Assembly (NCBI GenBank): GCA_021018815.1
Contig: JAITYX010000053.1
Location: 4,164,001-4,228,000, forward strand
Length of the DNA: 64,000 nucleotides
From: Talinum fruticosum
Lineage: Eukaryota > Streptophyta > Magnoliopsida > Caryophyllales > Talinaceae
Direction: 5' to 3'
Made by a program: the position numbers and the translations under genes. Each line of letters starts with the position of its first letter. Within the stretch, counting starts at the first letter, position 1. The notes beneath the pieces were generated by a model. It was not told the origin of the DNA and searched no databases. It was given only the letters and a program-made list of their open reading frames with translations. This document shows positions 1-11,460 of this stretch, piece by piece.

Positions 1-903
1 TGCAGCAAGAGTGCCTTCATCATGATATTCAGCCATGGATGCTCATTCAAATTTTTTATGAGGGGCTTTCGGATTTAGTGCATTTATCTCGTGGACAACG
101 CTTCGGGGGCACCTTTATGAAGAAGACAACAGAGAAAGCTAATGCTCTGTTAGAGGAGATGGCTTCCAATGCCTACAATTGGGGCCTTGGAAGAGATTAT
201 CGAGAACGAGTAAGGCATAATGTGGATGTAGTACCTCTTGTGGCCAACAAGGTAGAAGCTCGTCACATTGCAAATGGAGAAATTTGTGGCAAACCCTTCG
301 TTGGCAGTTCCTCTTCTTCCACCACTCAAGAGACGGGATACTCTTGTGAAGTATGTAGAGGCCCTCGTCCCCATTTGGAGTGTCATCCTAGCCTCTCTAC
401 ATTCAAGCAAGCTAATGCTCTCCACAACTTCCCTCCTAAGTCACCACCACGTAACAACCACTACTCTCAAACCTATAACCCCGGTTGGAAAAATCATCCC
501 AATTTCTCCTACCGAAACAACACTTTATCCCAACCAAAATCCATCTCAACCACCCGGTTTGCATCCACCATCACAAAACTAGCCTCCCATTCCATACAAT
601 CCTCCTCTATCACCTCCATAAAAATCTAACCTTGAAACTCTCATGGAAGGTTTCATCCAAGCCCAAACAAAGACCAATAAGCAATTGTTTACTTATCAAA
701 AGACGCTAGAGACCCAAATTGCACATATTGCTCAACAGGTCAACCACCTTACCCAATCTCAAGGGAAGTTGCCGGCACAACCCCAACCTAATCCTAAGGC
801 GAACATCAATGCCATAATCTTGAGGAAAAAGAAGGAGTTAGAGGGCCCTAAGGTGAATGAGAAAGGGAAGCAGAAGGTGAGTGAAGATATGACTCGATGT
901 TGA
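1..903 (+). pseudogene. Athila-type gag remnant
   Basis: Gag polyprotein of a Ty3/gypsy element; in intact elements it forms the cytoplasmic virus-like particle. The first part reads QIFYEGLS, then RGQRFGGTF and KANALLEEMASNAYNW, the usual plant gag core order. A degenerate zinc-knuckle-like segment, CEVCRGPRPHLECHP, follows near 340-395. After a Pro/Asn-rich linker the frame shifts, and 643-903 carries the conserved tail (KTLETQIAHIAQQVNHL, then PNPKANINAIILR). At least one frame change and a stop near 628 separate the parts, so it is not translatable as one chain. The true start lies left of the window. Confidence 0.75.
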
Positions 904-973
904 GAAGGAGAATGCTATTGAGAGTGATGGTCTTACAAATGAGGTTGCTAAGGAGAGTGAGAGTGAGGCATCT

Positions 974-1887
974 TTGAATCAATGTTCATCCATGCCACCA
1001 CCTAAGCCTTACAAGCCTGCCATCCCATTTCCACAACAGCTTGTGAAGGCTAAGGAGGAGAAGAAATTTTCTCGGGTTCATGGAGATGTTGAAGAAGCCG
1101 TATATCAACATTCCTTTTTAGAAGTTATCACCAATATGCCTTCTTATTCCAAGTTTCTAAAGGAGATGCTTTCCAACAAAGGGAAATTGTTAGAGAATGC
1201 CACCATATCTCTCACAAAGGAGTATAGCGCCATTATCAAAAATAAACTACTCCCGAAGCTTTCGATTCGGGTAGTTTTTCCATACCATGCTCGTGGAAGA
1301 TATAACCATTAGTAGGGCCTTATGTGATCTTGGAGCAAGTGTTAGCCTTATGCCCTCTATTTGCAAACGGCTTCAAATGGGAGAGTTGAAGCCAATCGCC
1401 ATCTCTCTTCAATTGGCGGATCGATCCGTCAAGTTCCCCATTGGAATTCTAGAAGATGTGCCACTCCAAGTCGGGAAATTCTTTATCCTATGTGATTTTT
1501 GGTAATGGAAATGGCTAAGGATGCACAAATTCCTATCATTTTTAGAAGGCCTTTCCTTGCCACCGCCGGGCCATGATAGATGTGAAGAATGGCAAGCTGT
1601 CACTACATGTTAGAGAAGAGAAGGTAGAGTTTAATCTAACCAAGTCCATGTCCACCCCAGCTCTTGAAGACACATGCTATAGGGTGGATGTGTTGGAGCC
1701 AATTTTTCATGATGAGTGGCTACTACATGGGTTTGTGAGGGACCCTTTAGAGAAATGCTTGATTGGTGATGGCTCTAAGAGCCAATTTAAGGAGGCAACA
1801 ATAAGGCTTAAGGCTCAAGCACTACATCCAAGGAGAGCCTATTCCGGGGCGGTTTCAAGCACTTTCCTCTCCATTTTCGATAGCTAA
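974..1887 (+). pseudogene. Athila-type protease region, pol deleted
   Basis: This stretch holds the gag-protease linker (KPYKPAIPFPQQLVKAKEEK) and a retropepsin-like segment. The active-site region reads LCDLGASVSLMPSICKRL (about 1318-1372); Athila-type proteases have D-x-GAS at this place, so the D-L-GAS match is good. The frame breaks near 1312 and 1505 and resumes at 1573-1887 with the post-protease acidic segment (LEDTCYRVDVLEP). Directly after it, where several kilobases of RT, RNase H and integrase should follow, the sequence jumps to the pol-tail motif. That junction near 1890 is the inferred deletion point. Not functional. Confidence 0.65.
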
Positions 1888-2225
1888 AGAGTTTTGGTCA
1901 AGCTTGGGACCTTAAACAAGCGCTTCTTGGGAGACAACCCAAGTTTTCTAGCTTTCTAGATTAGGTAGTTTTTTTAATTTTGAAAAAAAAGAGATAGATG
2001 ATGAAAGTTTGTGTGATGTTTTATTGAGAGGTGAGAGTGAGAAACTATGAGTGAAAAAAAATGCAAAAAAAAGGGTGCAATAAACTGTTTGATGTTTAGG
2101 GAATCAAGTAGGGTTGATGAGAGTGTGTTTGAGAGAGTTTATTGGATTAATTTGAGGTGATTTGATGATCAATTGGCTGAGTGTTGCAGGTTAAAGAGGT
2201 CCTTGAGCTCAAAGTTGGTGAAAAT

Positions 2226-2500
2226 TCGCACAAACCCGCGACACAGGTTCAGCACAATTGCAACACTAGTTATGCGGTCTGCATAACCGAATTTATTCAA
2301 AATGTCGTGCACCGGCACAGGTTCAACATGGTTGCAGCACCGGTCATGTGCTCAGTATAGCTGAATTTATTCAAAATGCCGTGGGCTAGCACAAGTTCAA
2401 GCACGGTTACAACACCGATCATGCGGTCCGTACAACCGAATTTATTCAAAATGTCGTGGGCTGACACGAGTTCAAGACTCGGTTGTGCGACGCGTATGCC
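2226..2500 (+). repeat. 75-bp tandem repeat in the Athila 3' region
   Basis: About 3.3 imperfect copies. The anchor GAATTTATTCAAAATG starts at 2289, 2363 and 2438, giving spacings of 74 and 75 bp; each unit also carries a GCACAGGTTCA-like and a CATGCGGTC-like block. Tandem repeats in untranslated regions are typical of Tat/Athila elements. A related GTGAGCTAGCACG motif recurs in the LTR near 5187-5210. Confidence 0.85.
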
Positions 2501-4800
2501 CATATTGAAATTCGCGGTTCTCTCTTTCCTCTTTCCATTATTTCAGCTTTCTTCTTCCCACAAACCCTACGCACTATCGTGCGCCATCTTTCTCCACGTC
2601 ATGCTTCCCATCCCGCTTGCTCCTACCTTCTTCCATTACATCAATTTTACATTCAATCATCATCCCCACACGATTTCATCACTAACCATCCCCGTTTCAC
2701 CCATCTTCACCATCAATTTTCATATTTTCTCTCTCCTCAAGTTCATCCTCCATTGTTGCATTTTTTAAGCTTGAGGTGAGATAAACCTTGCCTTTGAAGT
2801 TGTTGAAGACTTTAGCATGTTCGATTTTACCTCTTTTGCCGATTTTAGTGGGTCTTCTTCACTTATTTGGGGCCTCAAAAGGGGGTTACGAAAATTTCAC
2901 AAGGGTGCTCCATTGTTTCCTCTCCAACCTTCAAGATTGTCCATGGCTCCATCAAAGAGTGCTAGAACTCAACCCGGGGTCCGAGTGACCCCATTGTAAG
3001 TTTCCCCTTCCCTCCTTTGCTCCTTTTGATTTTTTCATTTCATTGAGGACAACGAAAGTCCTAAGCATGGGAGGTGGCTTGGATGATGGTTATAATGTTT
3101 TGATGGGTGACTTAGGTACATATTAGTTTAGGTTGTACATATCGATCATCATCTTCATTTAGGTTTGCATTTAGGCACTACATTAATTAGACTTTTATCT
3201 TTTTATTCTAGTTAGGTTCTTGTAGTCTAGTGTATTTAGGTTAGTTTCTTTTGGGCAATTGCATAAATTTGCATGCATAAGCGAGAATTAGAGGAGAAAA
3301 GGATCATCTTTTAAGCATTTGCGGTAATCATTCTTCCCTTCTACTTTTATTTTTGCTTGTAGTGGTAGCATTAGAAAAAAAAATTAATTAAAAAAATCTG
3401 GTTTTTGTTGTGAAAACCCTCATGTGATGAACATTTGGAGGGGTGTGTACTTGAATTATTATGTGAAGTGTGTAATTTGGGATCTTTGGCTTGGTTTGGA
3501 TGATGAAATAGACTTGGTTTCTAAATTGATTGAGATTGATTGTCTTGTTTGTGATTCATCTAGTCTTGAATGATCCTTGTGCATAATTGTAAAATTCTTG
3601 TGTTTGGTATATCAAATGAACTAGTTGTTGTGATTGTGGTAGGGATAACATGTAAGACTCTTTTGTGCCTTAACAACTACCATTTTTGTAGTCTTATTTT
3701 TCATGAGTGTTACTTTTCCATGCTTGCAACTCTAGAACTTGCCATCTTTCTCTTCAAAATCACATTTGACACATGCATGTTTACCAAGAGGATAGAGGCA
3801 TTCATTTTGATAAACCACATGAGCTAAATAGCCACCATAATGTTATGTATCCTTTGTTTCAAACCCTTCAAGCCTTCCCCTTCCCCTGCACTAACTTTTC
3901 TCAATATACCTTTGCCTTTTTCATTCTTTCCCATCCTTAAGCCTTGGTCTAGTGGAGCATTTCTATTGATTAGGAACTTATTAGGTGTTACCTTGTTGGT
4001 GGTGATTGGTTTATTGGTTAATTGAAGGAGTTATGAGTGGAGATGGATTTTAGTTTTAATCATTCATGCTTGCCTTGCTTAGTTTGCTTGTTAAGTTTAA
4101 AAAAAAAAAAAGAGAAAGAAGAAAATCAGAAAAAGAAGAGTTAGAAAAGGAATAAAGTGTTGTAAACATAATTGGCGCTTTGTATTGAGAAATCTCCACT
4201 CCTTTGTTACTTGAAAGCTTGGTATGATGTGGTATTATGTTTTAGATATTCGGAGGTGTGATGTTGTTATAGTGGAAAGTGTTGTGCTCCCTAGCTCTGG
4301 CTATTAAGCTCTACTTTTCTAAATGTTTTTTCTTCCTTTCCCTTATCCCAAGTCTCATTACAACCCTCTTTAAAGTCCTCTTGATTGGAAAACTTGCATG
4401 GTTTGTCCCTAGTGTTGGAGAATTGAGATATTTGGCAAGCTTATGGTAGTGTGCAGGTTTTGGGAGAGTTTTGAGCAAACCATAGTACTTTTTCAAACAC
4501 ATGAGAGGAGTGTTCCACATACCCTAAAGTGAGGTACTACCAATCCCAACTAGTTCGCCAAGCATTTGTATGGAACTTGATTGCATTTGGGTTGGGATAG
4601 ATTGGTTGTGTTGCTACTAGACTTTACAATCTTGATTTGAGCTGCAATTCTTGTTTCGATTTGATTCTCGCTCTTGCCAAGGATTCTTTTGCATATACTT
4701 ACTTTGGTTGTCTACCACGCCTCTTCACCTGAGGAGGGTAGCTTCGGTTTTTTCCACCCCCGTTTCTTTAACACTTCATGATAGTCTTGCTTGGGGATAA
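2501..4800 (+). other. Long 3' non-coding region of the Athila-like element
   Basis: Between the tandem repeat and the LTR I see only short frames, none over about 130 codons and none with a recognisable env-like domain. There are A-rich tracts (about 3376-3395 and 4099-4112). In this group an env-like third frame can occupy this position; here nothing supports one. Most likely decayed 3' untranslated sequence. Confidence 0.5.
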
Positions 4801-4823
4801 GCAAGGAGTAAGCATGGGGCGGG

Positions 4824-6121
4824 TGGATAAACCGAAATTTTACGTTCTTTTACATTCTCTTATTGGCTAATTTCGACACTTCAAAGGCCTTCTCACCTAA
4901 ATTCTTATTTGATTTCGCTTACTTTCTTCATTTGTGATTAAAGTGTGCGAATTTCTATGTTTTCAGGTAATCCCGCCTTTTATGATGAAGAATACATCTT
5001 TAAAAGTGCCAAGGAAAAGAGTGGGAGGCTACGGAAGGTCGGAGAGTGAATAAAGAGATCAAGCCAAGTCAAGACAAGCGGTAGCACCTGGCCGTGGCTG
5101 AAGGAAAGGAGGAAAAGAAGACCTAGCACAGGCAATGCCAAAGTCAGCCCGGTCCTCGCTAGGAATTCGAAATTAATTGAAGACACCGTGAGCTAGCACG
5201 TTTGATAGCACGGGTTGTGCCAATTCAGCATCGCCCGTGCCAATCGGTAGTTTTCGTTTTTCCGCCTCTTATATTCCGTAAACTGTTATTTTCTCGTATC
5301 GGACTTTTATTCTGCGTTTCTAGGCTGTTTTCTCTCTACTTGTAAGCACTTATTTTCATTGTTAAGAGATCAAAGCTTGGAGTTATTTTCAATTAATCGC
5401 AATCTAATCCAAGTTTACGATATTATTATTCTTCTCTCTATTTTTATCTTTCATTCTTTATTTTGGTGTTCATTCCTCAATTTGCTGTCATATGCCATGA
5501 ATATGTGTTGCTATATTTCCAACTTAGGTTGGGGGTTTGCCACTAATATGTTAATTTAATTACAATCTATGCTTCGTTGCTACTTTGTGATTGTTTGATG
5601 AATTTTTGACTTGTTGATACTTATTGATTTGGTGTGAGGTTTGAGAGAATCCTACCTTTATTTTTATTGGGAATTGAGTAAACTTCGAGAGAAGAGGCTT
5701 AATTCTACTTCACTTGTTGGATGATTATAACTTAGATATGAGAATAATTTAGGTTGTTATTAAGGGAAGAATCGATAATCCCGTAATTCTTTAGTTTTGA
5801 TTATGTGAGAACAGCAATTAATTCGATTGAGTTAGCTTAATGACCTTCGAGAGAAGGCTTAGGTGGTTCAAACTGCTTCGATTCCCTAGTTCATTGCAAT
5901 TGTAAATAGTTTAGAAGCATGTAATTGAGATTCTTGGCATATTAGCATGGTAAATTCCTGCCTAAGGTTTTCTTTATCTCGATTTTACTTTATTCTTTAA
6001 GTGCTTACGTTACCAACGAATTTGAACTGTTTCTTTGCTTAGTTCAAAAGGACGTTGACCTTAGGCTTGTGTGAGACCTAAGTCCCCGAGACCGACAATT
6101 GTACTCTCGTAGTACATAACA
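4824..6121 (+). repeat. 3' LTR of the Athila-like element
   Basis: Begins just after the purine tract GCATGGGGCGGG with TGGATAAACCGAAATTTTAC and ends in GTAGTACATAACA. The TG...CA ends, the approximately 1.3-kb size and the position after a purine tract support an LTR. No second copy lies in the window, so the start could be off by a few bases. Confidence 0.6.
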
Positions 6122-6675
6122 CTTGCTGTAGCTCCTTTTTCTTTCACGTTATGCTTTGGGAAATTTATAATTAAGTCAACCTTCAATTTATAATTACATT
6201 TTTACTCAAAATTTTTACACTCAAGTTATTAAAAAGACAATTACACCCTTCTCTCTCTCAACCCCTCTCTCTGTCAGCCCTCTTCCTTTCTCTCTCCTCC
6301 CTCTTTTCGTCAGCCTCTCTATCTCTTTCCTCCCCTCTCTCTCGTGTCTCTCTCTACTTCCCCCTCTTTCTCTCTACATATCTTTCTATTTTTTAAATAA
6401 AAATAAAAAATTAATTATTGTCATCATAAATTTAAAAAATTAATTATTAATGTTATTAATATTTTTTTGAATTTTTTAAATAAAAAATTATTTCACATTT
6501 TCAATTTTATTATTGTTAGTAAAATTCTTTTTTCAGTACCACTATGTGTTTTGACTATTATAAATAAATTAATTTAGTCTTTAAATAAAAAAGAGTATAT
6601 TTATTTTTATGATCTTATTTTAAATAAAATTAAAATTTTAAATTTATTATTATAAAGTTTAAAATTTTTAATTTT

Positions 6676-7544
6676 TTTTGGTAAGGAATAGTATATCATT
6701 TATCACCAGCCGAATCGGTTTATGTACAATCTCTTAAGGGAGGGCCTTTGATCCCAAGCCCTAAGACAAAAGAAAGGCTAACTTCTCTCGAACTCTTTTC
6801 CTCTTACTATGTTTAGATAAAAATTGGATTCTGGTGAAGATAAGTTGTCTACATCTCCATGATATATCTGCAGCCCACTGTTTCTCCATGGTAACGACAT
6901 TCTTGTTTCTAGCAAACCATATGCAGTATGTGACAGCTTGTAATACATAACATGAACACCATTTGTGGAATTTTGTGCTTCAATATTTTGAACCAGTCTT
7001 CCACCATAGCCACCTTTGTGATGCATCTCTGCATTTTTAGATATGCTAGTGTGGTTTGTAGCACACTCGGCTAACAAGCACATTGGAAGAATAGGTGAGC
7101 ATGAGTTTCCTCTCGCATCATAGCATAACCGACAAGTTTTCTCGACTTGTATTTGTCTAGTCACAAGCCTATCCTGCGTGAGTAACTTACCCATTTTCAT
7201 TCTCCAAAAGCACAGGCTGTGTTTAGGGATGTTGAACCTACTCCATGTCATTTGTGCTTCACTTGTCTTTCATTGGGTTTCCCATTAACCACGAGTATCC
7301 ACTTGAGATTGTGTAATCCCCATTTGAGGTTAGCTTCCGTGTTTTGCCATTATAACCCGAGGCAAATTTATCCTTGAGTTTGATGATTTTGTTCCAATAC
7401 CATGCCAATGTTTGTCTTGTAGTAGCTGTCCGGATGGTTCCTCCTTTGATATACAATTCATGTATCCATTTTATCCAAAGACATTGTTTCTCGCCTAAAA
7501 ACCATAAGTGCTTTGCAACAATGAGCTTGATTCCAAATAGAGCA
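6676..7544 (-). mobile_element. 5'-truncated LINE inserted in the Mutator-like left arm
   Basis: Minus-strand non-LTR retrotransposon tail. The reverse complement runs from 7544 and ends at an A-run (plus-strand T-run at 6672-6679). The same ten bases, TTTTAATTTT, occur on both sides (6666-6675 and 7545-7554), a target-site duplication. Removing the insert restores continuity with the other inverted-repeat arm, which independently confirms both borders. Only the C-terminal part of ORF2 is present. Confidence 0.8.
6778..7510 (-). pseudogene. LINE ORF2 C-terminus with RT zinc-binding (zf-RVT) domain
   Basis: The C-terminal end of a plant L1-type ORF2, downstream of the reverse transcriptase core. 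The upstream piece (7259-7456) reads GDYTISSGYSWLMGNP; the downstream piece (6778-7251) reads FNIPKHSLCFWRMKMGKLLT, then DRL and CRLCYDARG. That is the zf-RVT order: IPPK..F.WR....LLT.DRL...C.LC. The two pieces are in different frames, so the copy is dead, as expected for a 5'-truncated insertion. The catalytic RT and endonuclease domains are absent. Confidence 0.75.
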
Positions 7545-8093
7545 TTTTAATTTTAGTTTTTCTTATTTTGACTAGAAAATATAAAAATATTGTTCAAATC
7601 CTAAACTTAATTACTCAACCTAAAATATTAAACTAATAAATCTACACATCGACAAATAACCCGAAATAATATAAATAGTCATCTCTCGGTCCAGGGTTAA
7701 CTATGATGTTATCCCGTAATGACTTTTTATGTTATCCCAATATGAGTTTCTATGTTATCCGAGAATGACTGTCTATGTTAGTTTTATTAATTTAATATTT
7801 CGAGTTGAGTAATTAATGTTTAGGATTTAAATAATATTTTTATATTTTTTAATTGAAATATTTTAATTAAAATAAGAAAAACTAAAATTTTAAATTTTAA
7901 ATTTTATAGTAATAAATTAAAATTAAAATTTTACTTAAAATTAAATTATAAAAATAATAAGTTCATTTATTTATAATAAGAGAAATATATATGATAATAA
8001 AATAAAGAAAAATAAATAAATAAAGTAAAATTTAAAATATAAAATAATTTTTTCACTAAAAACCTTTCTAAAAATTATCTATAATATAAAGAA

Positions 8094-8392
8094 TCATTTT
8101 TTCATCTACAAGAAAAAAGTAAAGTTTTTCAAAAAATAATATCTTTAAAAAATATTTTTATTTTTATTTTATAAAAATATTTTAAAAAGATATATGAGAG
8201 GAGGGGGAGGAGAGAGAAGGGGAGGGGGAGAAGAGAGACAAAAAGCTGACAAAGGAGAGAAAGAGAGAGAGAGAGGCTCATGGATGAGAGAGAAAGGCTG
8301 AGAAATAAATGGGATATAATTGTCTTTTGATTTCTATGAGTGACTAAAGTTTAATAAATAAATTCAGACAATGACTCATCTGTAAATCTCCC
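8094..8392. repeat. Foldback spacer: diverged third copy of the element's terminal domain
   Basis: The loop between the two arms is not unique. It repeats, in right-arm orientation, the terminal domain of 9180-9444: an AT block, the GA-rich tract, GGCTGA, ATAATTGTCTTTT, and a final CTGTAAATCTCCC matching the terminus TTGTAAATTTTCC. The element therefore carries three copies of its terminal domain. Confidence 0.65.
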
Positions 8393-9453
8393 TTAATTAT
8401 TTATATTATAGATAATTTTTTAAAAGTTTTTTAGTGAAAAAATTATTTTATATTTAAAATTTTACTTTTTTATTGTATTTTTTCTTTATTTTATTATCAC
8501 ATATATTTCTCTTATTATAAATAAATTAACTTATTATTTTTATAATTTAATTTTAAGTAAAATTTTAATTTTAATTTATTACTATAAAATTTAAAATTCA
8601 AAAATTTTAGTTTTTTCTTATTTTAATTAAAATATTTCGATTAAAAATATATAAAAATATTATTTAAATCCTAAACCTTAAGTACTCAACCCGAAATATT
8701 AAATTAATAAAACTAAGATACACAAGTCATTCTCGGATAACATAGAAACTCATATTGGGATAACATAAAAAGTCATTATGGGATAACATCATGGTTAACC
8801 TTGGACCAGAGATGACTATTTATATTGTTTCGGGTTGACTATCTATGTGTAAATTTATTAGTTTAATATTTCAGGTTGAGTAATTAACGTTTAGGATTTG
8901 AACAATATTTTTATATTTTTTAGTCAAAACAAGAAAAAATAAAATTTTAAATTTTAAACTTTATAATAATAAATTTAAAATTTTAATTTTATTTAAAATA
9001 AGATCATAAAAATAAATATATTATTTTTTTATTTGAAAAATAAATTAATTAATTTATAATAGTCTAAACACATAATGGTACTAAAAACAGAATTTTAATA
9101 ACAAAAATAAAATTAAAAATGTGAAATAATTTTTTATTTAAAAACTTCAAAAAAATATCAATAACATTAATAATTAATTTTTTTAAAATTTATGATAACA
9201 ATAATTAATTTTTTATTTTTATTTAAAAAATAGAAACATATGTAGAGAGAGGGGGAAGTAGAGAGAGACACAGAAAGAAGGGGAGGAGAGAGATAGAGAG
9301 GCTGACAGAAAAGAGGAAGGAAAGAGAAAGGAAGAGGGCTGACAAAGAGAGAAGGGTGTAATTGTCTTTTCAATGACTTGAGTTTAAAAATTTTGAGTAA
9401 AAATGTAATTATAAATTGAAGGATGACTTAATTGTAAATTTTCCTTATATTTT

Positions 9454-10199
9454 TTCCTAATCCAAACAGCAAATAATTAAATTGTTTTTCTACATATTTA
9501 TTTAAATTATTTATATTTTAAATAATAGTATATAATTTCTAATAAAATTTATAAAAATTAACAGATTATATCATCCCACATAAATAGCTAAAATTGCGAG
9601 AATCACCGTACTTAGAGTCATCACCGTTTTATGGGAATGACCTTACCCATTGGGATAATTCAATACCAACGGAATATCAACGAGGTTACAATTCTATCTA
9701 AAAATATCTAACCAACATAATTGAAATTACAAAAGTTAAGAAATTATACCAATAAACTCGTATCGTGAACAAGTTGATTTGAATACTAAGATTTAAACCG
9801 AATAGTCTTCAACGAAATTTCCAACAATTTAATACTAATATCAACTCATCAATCCGAATTCAACCTTCAAGAGAAATTCAACTATTCTAACCTAAAATCT
9901 AAAACTGAAAATTGAAACCTAAACTAAAAATTTGAGAACTAAAAATTTGAAACTAAAGACTCAAAATTCAGGAAAGGACAAACAAAAACGTAATTTGAAG
10001 TTCAAGCTTGTGGCCGGTGTCCCTTGCTCGCCGTCCATCCTTGCTCTTGCCTTCTCTATCCCTTTTAAAGCTTCGTTCTCTCCTCAATTCCTTCACTCAG
10101 GTCTCGACTTTCCGGGCCCGGATTTCGGCTTGTGGATTCGGATAAGGTTTCGGCTAGTGAAAGAGTTTGAGAGGGATTTGGGTTCTGTTTGGGAGTGTC
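9454..10199. other. Unassigned AT-rich stretch left of the hAT-like element
   Basis: No protein family is recognisable. An AT-rich first part gives way near 10000 to a GC-richer part with GTGGCCGGTGTCCCTTGCTCGCC. A rise in GC after an AT-rich stretch also occurs in the LTR-like block at 14.4-14.8 kb, so this may be part of an LTR, but no borders are visible. Confidence 0.3.
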
Positions 10200-10849
10200 T
10201 AGACCTGGCAATCGGGTCATTCGGTTCGGGTTCGTTTCGGGTTAAATTCAATTCGGTCAACTTCAGCTCGACCTCGTTCGGGTTTGGTTTGGTTTTGGTT
10301 CGAGCCAACTTCGGCTCGGTTCAACTTTGGGTCAACCTCGTTCGGATCGGGTTCGAGTTTGGCTCGAGTTAATTTCGGATCGGGTCAAATTTGGGTCGGT
10401 TTAGGTTTGAATTGGGTCAATGTCAGTTCGGGTAGGTTTCAAGTATGGTTTCGGGTTAACCATATACAATAAAATATTATAAGGTCCACCACCATCCCTT
10501 GGTATGGACCCGCTTGAATATGATTTGAGGTCGATCAAAATTGTACCATTACAAGCACAAAAGTCCATCCCGAGAGACTCACCAAAAAAATGTAGGTTGG
10601 GTCAAATTCGGATTCGGGTTGGTTCGGGTTCGGGTAACTTTTATTCAAGTTCGAGTCCAAATTGGGTTCGGGTTTGATTCGGTTCGGATCTGATTTGGTT
10701 CAGGTTGTAAACGGTTCAATTACATTTCGGGCCGGTTCATTTCGGTTTTCGGGTCAAAATCGGTTCGGCTTGTTTCGGATATCGGTTCGATTTGGGTTTC
10801 GGGTCATTCGGGTTGACTCGCTCGGTTCGGGTCGGCTTTGCCGAGTCTA
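10200..10849. mobile_element. Non-autonomous hAT-like element, 650 bp
   Basis: The ends are TAGACCTGGCAA on the left and, on the complementary strand, TAGACTCGGCAA on the right (10 of 12 identical). Flanks GGAGTGTC (10192-10199) and GGCGTGTC (10850-10857) match at 7 of 8, an 8-bp target duplication as made by hAT transposases. The interior is full of GGTTCGGGT repeats, a subterminal composition common in small plant hAT relatives. The frames across it arise from these repeats and are not genes. Confidence 0.8.
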
Positions 10850-11460
10850 GGCGTGTCGGTCGATGAGTCAAGCGAAGAGAGGCCGAGTAGAGATGGTGTT
10901 CTATTCGTGGAGGGACAGCCGAAGATGGGATATATAGTTAAGGATGGAGATGGAGGTGGAGTTGTGAGGGGCTTCGTAGGCTTCAAGTTTCGGCACGATA
11001 AAGGGAGGAGAGTGATAGGGGTTGAAGGCTAGGGTTTCGGCATGGAAGGTTTGGGAAGACAGACCGAAGAGAGGAAGCGGGTTTGGGCTTTGGTGAAGAA
11101 GAAGGAAGATGGGGATGGAGTTCTGGCCGAAAAGGAGAGGGAGAGAGTAGTAGCATGGTGAGGCAAGGGTTTCAAGGCTAACAAGAGAATGAGGAGGGTT
11201 TAAGGGAAGAAGGGGAACACGTTAGGCTGCAAGGAGAGATGGGTCCGGGTTGGCATGTGATCGGTGTGGGGAGCACAAATTTTAGATTCAATTTGGCCCA
11301 CCTTTAAATGGATGACCCTTTTTAATTTTCAACTTTTCGTATTATTTTTCGATTTTTTCACATTTTTTACAAAATTAAAATAAATTAAATTAAAATTCCT
11401 AATTTAGTAATCATTACAAATAAAATAAGATGTAAAAAGGTATTAAAAATTATCATTTTT
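10850..11460. other. G-rich then AT-rich unassigned stretch
   Basis: 10858-11260 is purine-rich (GAAGAGAGG, GGGAAGAAGG) with a 64-codon frame at 10838-11032 and no recognisable domain. It could be an LTR leader or the second half of whatever the hAT-like element landed in. 11280-11460 is AT-rich with nothing recognisable. Confidence 0.3.

Larger units (their letters stand above)
1..6121 (+). mobile_element. Athila-like Ty3/gypsy retrotransposon, 3' part, pol-deleted
   Basis: The window opens inside gag, so the 5' LTR lies outside. In order are gag (about 1-900), a gag/protease linker and protease-like region (about 970-1890), a conserved pol-tail motif reading roughly TLNKRFLGRQPKF (about 1910-1950), a long 3' untranslated stretch with a 75-bp tandem repeat, a purine tract (about 4801-4823) and a 3' LTR (about 4824-6121). 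No reverse transcriptase, RNase H or integrase lies between protease and the pol-tail motif, so the element looks internally deleted and non-autonomous. Gag motifs and the long 3' non-coding region fit the Athila/Tat group. The 5-bp target duplication cannot be tested because the left end is missing. Confidence 0.75.
6158..9444. mobile_element. Mutator-like foldback element with about 1.05-kb terminal inverted repeats
   Basis: The left arm (6158-6675 continuing 7555-8093) is the reverse complement of the right arm (8393-9444). The ends read GGGAAATTTATAATTAAGTC and, on the other strand, GGAAAATTTACAATTAAGTC. Flanks are TTATGCTTT (6149-6157) and TTATATTTT (9445-9453), 7 of 9 identical with only transition differences. 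A 9-bp duplication plus very long inverted repeats is the Mutator-like pattern. Each arm carries a CT/GA-rich tract and TATGTTATCC-type short repeats. No transposase is present, so it would depend on an autonomous relative. The left arm is interrupted by a LINE at 6676-7544. Confidence 0.8.

Noticed and set aside
9932..10472. Plus-strand frame of 146 codons rich in Gly, Phe and Ser
   Set aside because: It runs across the TSD and into the GGTTCGGGT repeats of the hAT-like element; the repeat creates the open frame.
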